Origin: Apricaphanius iberus
Taxonomy: Eukaryota > Chordata > Actinopteri > Cyprinodontiformes > Aphaniidae
Assembly (NCBI GenBank): GCA_028564705.1
Contig: JAPXFQ010002804.1
Span: 434,001 to 498,000, forward strand
Direction of reading: 5' to 3'
DNA: 64,000 nt
Shown here one piece after another: positions 25,291-37,018 of this stretch. Every line of letters begins with the position of its first letter. Position 1 is the first letter of the stretch. The notes beneath the pieces are model-generated. The model was not told where the DNA came from and did no database searches. It saw nothing but the letters and a program-made list of their open reading frames with translations. The position numbers were made by a program, and so were the translations under genes.

Positions 25291-25490
25291 TGGTAAATTG
25301 ACTGAACTTATATAGCGCTTTTCTAGTCATACTGACCACTCAAATCACTTTACATTGAAGCCACATTCACCCATTCACACACCAATAGCCAACATGGCTC
25401 AATGTCAATGTGACTGGAGGAAGCTGGAATTGAACCTACGACCCTCTGATTGCAAGTCAACTACTCTACCACTGAGCCACAGTCGCCCCA
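25291..25490 (-). mobile_element. tRNA-headed SINE with L2-type tail
   Basis: On the minus strand the copy begins ggggcgactgtggctcagtg, an A-box-like tRNA head, followed by gcaatcagagggtcgtagg and the B-box-like ggttcaattcc. The body then runs to the tail aaaagcgctatataagttca, which matches the L2-type LINE 3' ends in this window. Such tail sharing is known for SINEs mobilised by the partner LINE. At about 200 bp it looks nearly complete. Related heads lie at 10868 and 44391. Confidence 0.75.
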
Positions 25491-25968
25491 AATATAGATA
25501 TTTTTTGTTTTTTTGTCGAGATAGAATTGTAAAAGATCCTAGCCTCTTGTGCAATTGCAACGTCCTTCATCGGTTAAATGTTCTTTTATGAATACATTTG
25601 TATCTCTTCATTTTCTAGTGTGCTTAAGCACTGGCAATGTTTGCTTATCAAGGCTAGCTTCATGTTGGTGTTTTTCTTAAGTAAAAATCTAGTACTGCTT
25701 TCATAAGTACGTATTTTATCGAGGTCAAATCAGAATCGCTTTATAATGAAAGCGTTCTTGTGTCTTAGAATACCTTGTTTATAGATACAAAGGGTGCACC
25801 ACTCCCCATCTGAGGCTGCCATGTTACATCGCCATCTTTGAATACGTTAGCCAAAAGGAGTTAAACTTGTTAGCTTTACGCGGCTTAGCCAGTAACATCA
25901 GAGGGAGGGGGAGAGGTGAAGAGAAGAAACGAGCCATGAGTATAGAGGACCATAGATCATAGTTTTTA

Positions 25969-27085
25969 ATTTCAATTAGAGGGTGACACAGGAATCAATT
26001 GTCGCTCCCGTCCCGTCCCAATCCCAGAAAAATACTCCTGTCCCGTCCCAATCACGTGACAGCCCCCCCAAAAAAAATCTTGTCCCGAAAAAATACCGAG
26101 AAAGACTTCCGTCCCGACCCGAATCCCTTAGATTAGTAATTTACCTCCTATGGCGTTCGCTCACCCCGCCCATAGCCTAGCACAGTATCAAATATCATCT
26201 ATTTAGCTTTATCCACCACCTTTAACCATATCCTGCATTTTCGTTTGGCCACCTTACCACGTCATGAATGGACTCGACTCGTCTGACTACCAAACTATTA
26301 ATGCTGCGTTCAAGAGCCCATCCAAACCAGTGGGACTTCTCCTACCTGAAATGTAATAGCTCCCACTTGTAAGGGTTCGAGGCATTTGAAGTGGAATGTA
26401 AACAGAAAACATAACTGACCGCCGCACTAAACAGATAGTCGCTTTGTTTATGAAGAGGCATGCTAACAGATAATAACGACATTCACACCATAATATGAAA
26501 AACAAGTTGTGTTAAAATTACAGTGTCTAAAACAACACTACAAGCAGAGAAGTACAGTTTATAGCCTATTCATCCAAGTTTTACCTCTCACGACGTGAGA
26601 CTCCGTGGGCGCCGCCATTATCCTCAGACTTACTTTTGGTGAAGTCGGGGTACGTCGAACTACCGCGAGTTCGGAAGGTAGGAGGTTCCACTTCGACAGG
26701 CATTCCAGTGCACTTATCCTATTTGGAGGTAGGATAAGTCCCATGTCCCACTGGTTTGAATGGGCTCTCGAACGCAGCATTATCGCATTTTCAGTCGGAT
26801 ATCATATGCTTACCAGTTTATCCAGGTGGTGTAGCAACAACGTAGCAGTTTCAGTTTTGGTGTGTGCAGTGTAGTAGACCCGATGGAATTCAACTAAAGA
26901 TAGATTTAAAAAAAAAAAAAAGAAGAACATTTTAATTTCCGGTTTCCCGTCCAATCCCGTGGATTACTTCCTGTCCCGTCCCGATTACGTTACCAACAGT
27001 GAAATTGGCTCCCCTCCCACGGGAATCCTGCAGGAATCCCGTGACCACTGGGAATCCCGAAAAATTGTCACCTTCTAATTTCAAT
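25969..27085. mobile_element. 1.1-kb hAT-type element with 8-bp target duplication
   Basis: The element runs 25977-27077. It starts tagagggtgacac and ends gtcaccttcta, an imperfect inverted repeat, and it is flanked by the direct repeat atttcaat at 25969-25976 and 27078-27085. An 8-bp duplication is the hallmark of hAT insertion. Both subterminal regions carry dense 'gtcccgtcc' and 'cgggaatcc' motifs in opposite orientation, typical transposase-binding type repeats. No transposase frame survives, so it is non-autonomous. It carries a second element at 26301-26780. Confidence 0.85.
26301..26780. mobile_element. 480-bp MITE nested in the hAT element
   Basis: The two ends form a long inverted repeat: the left starts atgctgcgttcaagagccc and the right, reverse-complemented, starts atgctgcgttcgagagccc, with about two mismatches over the first 36 bp. 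TA dinucleotides flank both ends (26299-26300 and 26781-26782), consistent with a TA target duplication. The high arm identity suggests a young insertion. The superfamily is not certain. Confidence 0.8.
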
Positions 27086-27089
27086 GGAG

Positions 27090-27265
27090 GACCATCCCTA
27101 CTCTTTACCCCGTGACAGGGAGGAAACCATACCACAGAAAAGAAAAAGAAATAACCGGGAGAAAATCAGAGTCTACATCGGTGGAGCATTTACCAGATAA
27201 AGACTATTCATGAGGGACACGAACTTGAAGACGGATGTAGAGGTTGCAGGCTTTCTGCTGGACAG
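27090..27265 (+). mobile_element. Exon-like fragment of a transposon gene ending at a GT donor
   Basis: The plus strand encodes RVYIGGAFT, then MRDTNLKTDVEVAGFLLDR, and stops at a strong donor (ACAG|GTAAGTTA, boundary at 27265/27266). A second, similar block occurs at 63255-63295. The 'KTD.EVA.FLLDR' pattern reminds me of the first exon of repeated fish transposon-associated genes. The hAT element at 25977 inserted just upstream, so the segment 25800-25968 may be its 5' portion. One in-frame stop interrupts the frame. Confidence 0.4.
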
Positions 27266-27559
27266 GTAAGTTAATTACATGTAACAATGAAGTTTATGTT
27301 AGCGTTATGTTTGACACAGGATAGGTTAGTCCAGCAAATAATTTATCTTCCGTTTAACTCTGGACGATTTACTCCGCGGCTTCCGTAGTAGTAATGACAT
27401 GTTATGATGGCGAGAAGCCAGAGAACACTGCTCAGTTGCTTGTGTTCACTTTGCACACACCTAGTTGGAGGTATTTCTTACTCACGGGGGCTTTAAGGTT
27501 AGCCAAAGTCCTGTAATCATTTCAACCTGGAAAAAATCCAACTGAAAGATATCATAAAA

Positions 27560-27780
27560 GCCAAACATTATCTCCGCCAAAGAGGTGAGGTTTTTTTGAG
27601 GGCTACTTAGCAACATGACTTAAAAAGCTGTTGACAGATTTTGATGAGATTTTCTGGAAATGTCCGCAGAGGGAAACAGGAACAAGTCATTTGATTTTGG
27701 TGGACTGAGCTGCTCTGCAGAGGTCAGTGCTCTTAGACTCCTTTTTCAGTTCTCTAAGAACTATAGCAATTATTTCAATA
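27560..27780 (+). repeat. Dispersed 'ctccgccaaagagg' repeat, plus orientation
   Basis: The block starts tatctccgccaaagaggtga, goes on through 'tagcaacatgacttaaaaag' and 'gattttgatgagattttctgg', and ends near gctctgcagaggtc. A reverse-orientation relative lies at 59725-59985. It is a widespread fish repeat in my recollection; the parent class is not known to me. Confidence 0.55.
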
Positions 27781-27784
27781 TTGA

Positions 27785-30700
27785 TTTTGTGAATTTCTAA
27801 ATATCATCTGATCAGAATGATAAGTCAATGACGAAATATACTTTATTTAATGATTCGTAGCTCTGCCCAGAAGTTCATTGTATGTTATTTGTTATAACAG
27901 CCTCAGTGATGCGAGTATAGAGATGATCCTTACAAGGTATCATTTTCTTTTCTGTTTTATTTATTTTGCTAATGTTGTCCTGCTTTCCCAGATTCTGTAA
28001 TAATAATGAGCTTGTAAACAAATACAAACCCGTAAAACAGTCTGTGGCACTTTCTATGTACCCAAAAAGTGGAAGCTGAGGGATTAAATATTCATACGGG
28101 TTCTACAGAGACGAATCACGAGGCATCAAGTTTCTCATGCTGCATAATTGGCTGATCCCAGACAGAGATATCAGAGCATCTTTCTTTTAAATCCACCCTG
28201 AGGCACAACATGACCGAATGAGAAAACAGCCATGCTTTTTACCAATCAAATACTTTACTTCAATAAAGTTTATTGCAACCATATATTGATAGGACCTTGT
28301 TTCTCTTTGATTTTACATTTTAAGCACTTTCATTGATTTGAGAAAAGAAAAAAAAAGTTTATTCCCCTGCAGATCTCTACATAAACAAACCATATTTTCC
28401 TTTTACAGGCTTGGCAGAGTTTCTTTATTTTGTTTTTTTTGCCAGGTGGACAATTTAATGAGAGCCTTGATACATTAAAGGATTAAGAAATAAACCTTGT
28501 ATACATTTTGCCTCCAAATTGCAGGAAACAATTCTTGTGTGGTATACAAAATAAATGAAAACTGTTAAAAGGAATTCACTTTCTGTTTAAGGTTTGTGGT
28601 TGCTGTGTGACTGAGTGCATTTATATGCAGAAAGAGAAAATCTAATTATTGTCTTTCGACGGAATTTGGACTTTTGAAATGCATGTATACACGTTCGTCT
28701 GGCTGATGTTGGACTACTCCAGATCAACTTGACACACCCAGATAATGCGGTTTGAAAGACACATTTTTCTGCATGTAAACCATATCAGTCAGCTTAGTCG
28801 CTGTTCTGGAAGTGGCGAGACTGCGGAAGAGGGAATAACAACACCTCATACAACAACAACACGGCAGTCCTACATAATCGAACAGAACAGTACTTACAAA
28901 ATAAACTGTGCTGTGGCATTGTTGTCATCCATGTCTTCCCTTATTGTGCAAATCCTGTATTTAATCTGTCTGCTTCACTGTCACCAACCAGAAGAAGGCC
29001 AACGTAAAAGGCATGTCGCCAACTACCATTTTGTAGTCGAATGCCTTTAATTGAATAATTTGATTTTCTGAGTGATATGTAAAGTAGTATAAAAGCTCCA
29101 ATATTCATTAAACTGTTAGCTGGATTATTAACAAAAGCCCAAATCAGATGTGCAGGAAAACATACTGATTGACTTTTCCATTCATTAAGGAGAAAATGGG
29201 GGCTCGTCCGGGATTCGTCTTTATTTTTGTTGACTATTTGTGTGCTATTAGAAATCAGTACTGAGCTCTATCTATCTACTTATCCATCCATCCATCCATA
29301 CTCAGATATTGCCTTAAATAAGGCCCTGAAGCTCACACTAAATTCACCATGGACTTGGCAGCTTCATATAGCAGGTTGTAATAATTAATTTCTTTTTGAG
29401 AAACGTGTGTTTTCACAGCATCTGTTCATGCATTGCTCGTGTTCAACCCATGTGTGAAGAAGGCAGCGCCTGTCCTTGTCAATAATTTATATCAGACCTC
29501 AGACCTGCCTTCATGTTTAGGTATGCATATAACCTTAATCAACCTGGAGTCTGAGTATTTTTAGGTACACCGTTCATAAAAGTCCATCGAATAATATTGT
29601 TCATAAGTAAAAGTGCAGCAGACCAGCAAAAACAAAGAAAGATTTTGTCTTATACATATTTTTAAGATCTTTACATTATTTATTAGTCAGATTTGATTTC
29701 AAAATGGCTCTGATATAAGAGGAGACAGGGCCTCCCGGAGTGGCTTCTCTCAGGAATGGTAAGGATTTATGAGAATAAAACTCAACACTGACTGTTGAAG
29801 AGAATGCTATCTTTTCTAAGTCATTTTTTCCTGTTTCTTTCATCAACAGTTATTATTTCTTATTTTATTGAACCTAATTTACACATCCAATAATTAAAAA
29901 TTATTGGAATCAAACAGAATAGTATCTTTATTTTAATGTTCTGCTTTAGTATGTTATCTTCATGTTCTTCACGAAACTCTATATCCATGATACATTTTCA
30001 AATGCATAATTTAATGGGCTTTTCATGTTTTTATTTTTATGGTTTGTCTTTGTGAACCAACTTTGGATTTCTACCTTTAAAAGGTTTTATAAAAAATAAC
30101 TATTACTCACTCAATTGACTTAAAAAGTACCTTTAATTATAACTGAACATTTGAAAATGTTCTCCAAGAATTAGCAATATAATTATTTTTGATGACAATC
30201 TTGTGTTTTTGATATAACTGTATATTTAATGTTTGAATGTATTTCAGTGCAACAATGTATAATTAGTGTTTATGTTTCTAATAAAAAACTTTACAGGAAA
30301 GTGTATTTCAAGCTAATTAGAGAGAATTGAGAGCATCAGATCAACTATTACTGAGCAGACTGAAACAGTGTGAAGGACCCTGGGCTAAGGGAACCTTCGC
30401 CAACTTGTTTTCCAATTTTGCATCCATAAAAAAACATTTTAAGCTAAGTATTTTCGATAATTGGGGAGTAAGTAATAAAATTACTTTAATTTGCATAAAT
30501 GTCTTAACATTTAATTCCTTTATTTATTAGGGCTCTGATACGTATTTAGGTCAATTATCTCTTGACAATGGCACACAAAGAAGGAAAAAACTAATACTAC
30601 ATACAGTATCACCCTGAAAGGACACACTGAAGCATGGTGTTCGCTGCATCATTCTGTGGAGAAGGACGGAAATAATTTGGATGACCTCTGATCAAACTAC

Positions 30701-31420
30701 AAGCAACCTTCTACTAGTAGATAATATCTATCAGAGTCATCTTTCCCTACAGTAAGGTGAGTTCGTAATAAAAATCTACTTTCAGACAGTGGTGGTCAAT
30801 GCAGGTACCAAACATTGCCAAGGAAGAATTCCCATTTGATCCATGTCAAATATATTGTAGTAAACAGATACATTTTATGCACAAAAAAAAATTAGAAAAA
30901 CAAAAAAGCTACAATATTATGAAATGATGAAGGGGCGAAATGACCAGTAACCACATGGGCAATGAATGTCTTTAAAGTGGGAGAAACTTTAAAAAGCTAT
31001 CAGTCCAGACTGAAGCATTCCAATTGTAAAAGTTAAAATAATAGAAAATAAATGGAACTGTAACCTTCCATTAATGATACGAAATAAGAAATTAAGGCCA
31101 GAAAATGATTATTAATATCAGACAAACAACAGAACTGTAATTTCTAGAAGGTGAATTAACCTGGTTAAAATTAACTCCGTCAGAGTAACTCTCACAAAAC
31201 AACAGCAGAGTTAAAAACATCCAATCAGACTAACGATTTCTCTTGAGGGGGAAATGATTGAACTGTACCCATAATTGAGCTTGTGATGGTTTTTGGCAAC
31301 ATTGATAAAGGCATCCTAATGGGCTGAAAGAAATTAATGGGCTTGAAATCAACAATTCCCCACCACGCAATGCACAGCTCCTTTTACAGACCTCCAAACA
31401 CCAGTGACTGCAAATCCCCG
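27785..31420. other. Mostly unique non-coding stretch
   Basis: No gene was recognised. A (TCCA)n microsatellite lies at 29282-29298. The segment 28600-28790 contains 'gcatgtatacacgtt' and 'gcatgtaaac' themes seen in fish MITEs, without definable ends. Confidence 0.5.
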
Positions 31421-31421
31421 C

Positions 31422-32114
31422 ATTAAGCTCAGTGTTGGGAAAGTTACAAAGAAACTGTAATATATTTCACATTACTAGTTACAATGTCAAAAATGTAATA
31501 TGTTTGCATTATATATTACTGTCTTAAAAATGTAACTGAGTTACACTACTTTAAGTTACTTCGGGTAAAATATCTTAAATATTTACCACCAGTTCTAACC
31601 ACCGTAACTTATGAATTTAAATTTTACACAAGTGTCACACTAAAAATACTGTAGTTTTGACACTATTTTATCAAAATTAAGTCTGTAGTTCCTTTGCATG
31701 CCTTCTACTTCATGGCAATGTTTGTTAAATCTAATCAAAAGAAGGGGCTGAAACTGCTCATCACAAAGATGGTTGACAAAGATGAGACTCCGATGTCTGA
31801 AGTCTTACAACAGATGGTTAGGAAAACAGTGTGAATAATGCCGCTGTTTAAATATACAGTCAATCTTTTCCTCAACCGTCCTGATTCTCTGATGTTTTGG
31901 TTTTAGGCAACAGGAAGTGGATCTTGTTCTACCGCATCCAGCTTGATTTGGTCTGTTGCATTAGTTGCTTTTGTAACTTGAGTTACTGATATTGTAACTA
32001 GTAATATATTGCTATATATTTTGTAAGTATTACATTACCCAGTTACTGAAAAAAGTAATCTATTCCTGTAACTTATTACTTTTGTAATGCATTACTCCCA
32101 ACACTGATTAAGCT
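31422..32114. mobile_element. 677-bp non-autonomous hAT element with perfect 8-bp TSD
   Basis: The element spans 31430-32106. Its termini are cagtgttggga and its exact complement (tcccaacactg), an 11-bp perfect inverted repeat, and subterminal 'gttac/gtaac' repeats follow on both sides. It is flanked by attaagct at 31422-31429 and 32107-32114, with no mismatch. This is a textbook hAT insertion. A short internal segment near 31740-31840 has coding-like character but no transposase frame is preserved. Confidence 0.93.
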
Positions 32115-33268
32115 GCATCACAAAGTACAGCATCATAGAATAAAGCAGTAGGAAAGAACACAGGTTCACAGAAATCAGCTGATAATTGCAATCCAATTAT
32201 CAGCTGGAGGCCTGATCAATGACGGTCAGACACTCAAAGCCATCAGATGTTTTTAACACCAGGCTGTGAGATCAACTACTGTCTATAGTGTGGAAGTTGT
32301 ATGTGACTGAAGAAGTCTCAGACTTGGATATTTACAAAGAGAGAGCAAGAGTTTCAGCAAATACCATGAAGGTAAATGAAGGTTGCTGTTTTCTTTTGAA
32401 CTTTCAGCCTCTGTCTGTCATAGAACACAGTTGAAAAGTTGACACTTTTTATTCAAGCTGACAGAAGTCAACGATCGAAGATTAAACAAGCAGAATGTTT
32501 CTCCAAAGTTAGCAGATCTAAATGTGCTGCTTGCTAATATATTATAATTGCTAAAGACCATTTAAAATGTCCAATATAAAATTAAATTGACATTTGAAAA
32601 TATTAGAAACACTGCAGTTTGAGCAACTTTACAGATTGAACTATTTGAAATCATATAATTTCTCTTTAATTTGTCAAAACTTGACCTACTGATACCAGAC
32701 ATCTAGAAAGCAGCAACAAAACTGTAATAGGTGCATCTCAAGTAGACAGCCAGACAGCCTGTTTTGCTATGATCCATTTCTGCTTTAACCTGTTCCAATC
32801 ACTTACGCACATGATTAGTTCATTTTGCAGATTGCTTTTTTTTTTGCTAAAGCAGCATAGCCCCGGGTAACATGTCCTAATGCTAGAAGTGAACATGGAG
32901 AAGCAGACAATCTCAAAAAACAAACGCCCGCAATGAATCAAAAGTGATTTCAGAAGACGATCACAGATGGTGGCACCAAAGAGGGCTCCCACAATTTCTG
33001 CGAGCCCTCAGTGATTCACACATTCCCCAAGCTGCTGTCTACACTTGTCCAAAATAGCCCGGAGCCAATTATAAATGCAGATAAAAACATGGCTAGAGAC
33101 GATGGTGGCTGGGCTGCTAATTGACAGGTGAAGAAATGAACACAGAACATTTGCTGTTATTTCACTCCTGCCATATTGCATTTCTGACTTTGTTTGACTT
33201 GCAGAGACTGGAATATCAGTGGTTAATCACTCCTGATGACCTCACTGGCACATTTCTGAGGAACTTAC

Positions 33269-33347
33269 CCCACTGCAAAGGAGCGAGCTGCAGATGCTCC
33301 AGGACCAGCTGGTTGAGGGCTCCCTCCACACTGGCCTCTCCACTGCG
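33269..33347 (-). CDS. Candidate 79-bp internal exon of an unidentified gene
   Basis: On the minus strand, a pyrimidine-rich tract ending in ctctacag precedes CGCAGTGGAGAGG, and the block ends at a near-consensus donor (GTGGG|GTAAGTTC). The 79-bp block is open in all three frames; the most protein-like reads [13 protein letters not shown] then [13 protein letters not shown], which could be amphipathic helix. It has no resemblance to the repeats in the window. The size and both splice sites fit a vertebrate internal exon. I do not recognise the gene. If real, its neighbour may be the candidate exon at 45.5-45.66 kb on the same strand. Confidence 0.45.
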
Positions 33348-34454
33348 CTGTAGAGATGGGTGGCTATTGTTAAGGACAACAGCATGAAAAGCTATTTGTG
33401 GTTAACAGCTACTAAATACAGGATTCAAAGCTCTACAATTATTAATATATTTTATACAGCGCAGTGTGTTAAGACTGAAATGTACACAAACAGGGTGAAA
33501 CTGTACAAAACCTTGAGAACTTAAGATTATCTACATATTCTGCAGCCTCTGATGCTGAAAAGTTATTACACATAAAGAACAAAGCCTTGAATTAGTGTTA
33601 ACGCCTAAAACCTCTTCACAGACTTTTTCAACACACATCTGAATTAATTTTCTTGAGATTTTATATAAATGACAAACACAAAGTAGTGCATCACTGTGCT
33701 ATGGAGGGAAAAGGACAGATAGATACATTACTAACGTCACTCTCTCTTTTTTTGTTTACCTGTAACTTGCTCCTTGTACACCCACATGTACCACTTCCAA
33801 TTCTTTTTTTACCAATTCTGTTCTATTCAAATAAAATATCGCAGTTACAATTGCGTTTAGTAATAGTGCAAGATTTATTTTACGTTAATGTCAATATAAA
33901 TCAAGCAGTTTTTCTGCAGGTCTCTGAGTTTTTTTTAGAGAATATAAAATATAAACATATAGAATATAAAATAATTATGAAGAACATTTAGGAGAGCTGA
34001 CAAGTCAGATATAAAGTTAAGGGAAAGTTTAGAGCAGGATTATGTCATAGAACAAAAGCCCAAGTGTAAGAATCTCATGCAACTCCAGTCAATCCCTAGT
34101 AGGCCTTTGGCACAGCCACACATCTATAAAAACATCCACAGCTCTGGGCGGGCCATCACTTGCACACTCAGGAAGCTAGGTCCCTAGGAGTGTCAAGAAG
34201 ATAGCCAGTCATTATGTTTACATGCACACCTGCTTTTGGCAGTAATCGGACTATTAGCTTAACCAGAGGTAGAGTCGTGTCCCAGTTTTTGACTCTGCAA
34301 CACTAGGTGGCAACATGCACCACTTCATGTTAGCCTACTTCAGGATAGCCTCGAATGGCACACTGACAGTAAACAGAGGCTGGTGGGAGTGAAGCAGACA
34401 GATGGTGAGGTGCTAAGGAATGGCTGCGTTGGAGAAAAGGCTTTTCCTTAGGCA

Positions 34455-35345
34455 AGGCAAATTTATTTTTTTTGCACACTTTCAACACAACGTAATTCAA
34501 GGCGCTTTACATGATTCAGTAGTAAAGAAACCAAACATACGATAAATGCATAGAAAATACAAACTGCAAAACGCGAAAGTATGAAAATTAAAAACAAATA
34601 AAACACGAGAATCTAAAAGGAAAAAAAAATGCATTTGATTAAAAACAACAATTAAGGTAAAGCAGAAAAAGGAAATTTATGTCAAAAATCTATATTAGAA
34701 CATTATTCAAAGGCATCTCTAAACAGAATAGTTTTAATCTTTGATTTGGAAGAACTTAACAATTCAGCAGTTTTGCAGTAATCTGGAAGTTTGTTCCACA
34801 TTTGTGGGGCATAGAAACTGAAAACTGCATCTCCATGTTTGGTTCGGATTCTGATCTGAGTGGTCTGCTGGGTTGGTATAGTGACACCAGGTCTTCAACA
34901 TACTTTGGAGTTAAACCATTTAGTGATTTATAAACTAGTAGGAGTATTTAGAATCTATTCTCTGAGTTACAGGGAGCCGGTGTAAAGACCGGCTAGAACT
35001 GTAAAGTTTAGAACTGGGGTGATGTGCGGTACTTTCCTGGTTCTAGTGAGGACGCCAGGAGGAGGGTTCTGGATCAGCTGCAGCTGTCGGATTGACTTTT
35101 TAGTCAGACCTGTGAAGATGCTGTTGCAGTAATCAATCCGACGAAATATGAACACATGGAAGAGTTTTTCAAGCTCCTTTTGTGACATTAGTCCTTTAAT
35201 CCTAGAGATGTTCTTCAGGTGATAGAAGGCTGATCTTGTTATAGCCTTTATGTGACCCTGGAGATTCAGGTCTTAGTCCATTATTACACCTAATAGATTA
35301 CGGACCTGGTCATTAGTTTCTAGTTCTATAAACTGAATCTGTGTG
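34455..35345 (-). mobile_element. L2/CR1-clade LINE 3' portion, minus strand
   Basis: Reading the minus strand, the RT C-terminal region is clear: LQGHIKAITRSAFYHLKNIS, then RIKGLMSQKELEKLFHVFIF, RRIDYCNSIFTGLTKKSIRQ, and LQLIQN followed by VLTRTRKVPHITPVL. After an internal loss, further pieces read RTKHGDAVFSFYAPQMWNKL and PDYCKTAELL. These match the end of fish L2/Rex-like ORF2 (order: RNLG, SRLDYCN, LQLIQNAAARVLT, HITPVL, FSFYAP..WN.LP). The 3' UTR follows down to about 34455 with 'ggcgctttacatg' in its complement. Frameshifts abound. Confidence 0.85.
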
Positions 35346-35539
35346 CTAACACTTGATCATTCCTTTAGGTCCAAAAATAACTTCTTCAGTTTACCTCACC
35401 TTACCTGGCTCATCTGTACTCGGCCCAATGTCCATTTTACTGTCTATTTTAATGTCCTTTTAATATTGCTCCTGAATGTGTCTGCACATGGGGATATGAT
35501 GAGAAATATAAATGTTTTCATGCTTAAACTTGTTGGGAG

Positions 35540-35615
35540 GAGGGGATGATATATGCGGGGTAATTTTTACTCTGTAACGCACTTTGAAATGCATTTTATT
35601 GATTGATTGAGAAGA
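35540..35615 (+). mobile_element. L2-like LINE 3' tail
   Basis: The tail reads ctctgtaacgcactttgaaa, then a gattgattga repeat, as in other L2-type ends here. Only the very end is recognisable. Confidence 0.45.
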
Positions 35616-35730
35616 GCTCCGAAACTTTGTCAACATTGTTTTAAATTTGTACCTTAAAACTTCGCCCCCTCATACACTGGTGAACAATTTTCATGAGATG
35701 AAGTATTTATAATCAATATTTTGACCAAGT

Positions 35731-35934
35731 ATGGCAGCTGGTCAGAAAAAAAGAAGTGTGCAGACACATCTGCCAAATGTTGCGATGGGAGAAGCTAGCA
35801 CTAACCCTGCTAGTCTGCCTAGCCAGGCAAACTCATATAGTTGGTTTGTTTGCTGAGATTGCCAAGCTCGGAGCGACACTAGATGGGGTTGCTAGTAATG
35901 CGACACTTATCAAGTTCAACACAAGAAAACTTAA
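35731..35934 (+). pseudogene. L1 ORF1, N-terminal piece
   Basis: A start codon at 35731 opens MAAGQKKRSVQTHLPNVAMG, a lysine-rich ORF1 start, running to a stop near 35855. A one-base frameshift moves the reading to FAEIAKLGATLDGVASNAT, the beginning of the coiled-coil region of L1 ORF1 (compare AEI.KL..TLDGVA). The piece ends at TTAA 35931-35934, where the next element begins. Confidence 0.75.
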
Positions 35935-37018
35935 AGAGTAACTCACCCCAAAGTCAAATTTTTTTTTGTTGATCAACTTTATAAATGAGTATGTAACACT
36001 ATCTACATCTCCAGTCATTAATTTATGTATTTTAGTACATTTAGTGAAAATATTAATTTTGTACCAAAAACCGTTAGTTTAGTGCCCCAAGTGGTTCAAC
36101 GATTACACTGCACTGCTATTCACTGGAATTCAAATCCTGCTTTGCTAACGGCTAATCTCGGGGTATCTACGTAGGCTTGGAATAGTGACGACAGCAGTCC
36201 GGCCGTGGTGGGGTATATAACATGAGCAGTCTTAGCCACATCTACGTGGTGAGGAGCCACAAACTGCCTGCAGCTCAACTGCCTCAAAACCCAGGTGCTC
36301 CGTTATGCAGGAGGTTGCACCTACTTACTGACATTTGCTCATTACCTATGACAAAGGGAAAAACGGATATATTGGTAAATGGAAAATAAAATATGGGCTA
36401 AGAGTTCATTTTAATGGAATAACTGTGATGAGTTATGGTGTGGGTTTTTTTGCACATTCCTGAATGATTTTCTTATAATGCTTGGCTACATCTCTCTGCA
36501 ACACACCTTTTCTGTTGCGGACAATGACGTACAGTGGCCACAGGTGCTCCTGTACAGGCAGAGTCCCGAAATTACTCGAGCTAATCTATATGTAGCATTA
36601 GATGTAGCCAACAACAATGTACCACTCAGAGACGGCGCCCATTCTATGGCGCGATACAGCTACAGGCTCGGCATCTGCTGCTGCCCCGCACAGAGAACGA
36701 GACAACGGCCCGAAACGATATGGTGCCACTCCGCTATCTCGCTGTACTCTCTTCCCTTTGGAGAAGGAAGTTAGTTGAGGAAAAAAAACTCAACATCCAG
36801 ATTATTTCCAGGCAAAGGAGCTCGCATTCCTACAGCTCTCTCCATCTTTCTGGCGGCCTGCAACTCTACGCTGCACTGCTGCCTGTAAGTCACAGCCCAG
36901 ACCACCCATCCCCCCTGCGTTTTTCCTGGTCCACCAGGCAACACCACCTTTAGAGCAGTTTTTCAAAAATTAATGTGGGTGGGATTATAATTTGGTAGGA
37001 GGGTGAGTTACTCTTTAA
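35931..37018. mobile_element. 1,080-bp DNA transposon with TTAA target duplication
   Basis: The element runs 35935-37014, starting agagtaactcaccc and ending gggtgagttactct, an exact 14-bp inverted repeat. TTAA flanks both ends (35931-35934 and 37015-37018). The L1 ORF1 sequence on each side reads continuously when one TTAA is removed, giving the joint KLK-NSVPEIQ (from 'aaacttaagaactcag'). TTAA targets are characteristic of piggyBac and Kolobok elements. No long transposase frame is seen; the 98-codon ORF at 36478-36774 has no recognised domain. Class within the TTAA group is not decided. Confidence 0.85.

Noticed and set aside
25415..25490. Possible tRNA gene on the minus strand
   Set aside because: It is the head of a SINE with an L2-type tail; the acceptor stem is not paired.
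30540..30740. Possible Tc1 fragment (gacacactgaagcatggtg)
   Set aside because: Only one short phrase fits; no transposase motif could be read.
33653..33991. 112-codon ORF
   Set aside because: Made of A/T-rich, low-complexity sequence with no motif.
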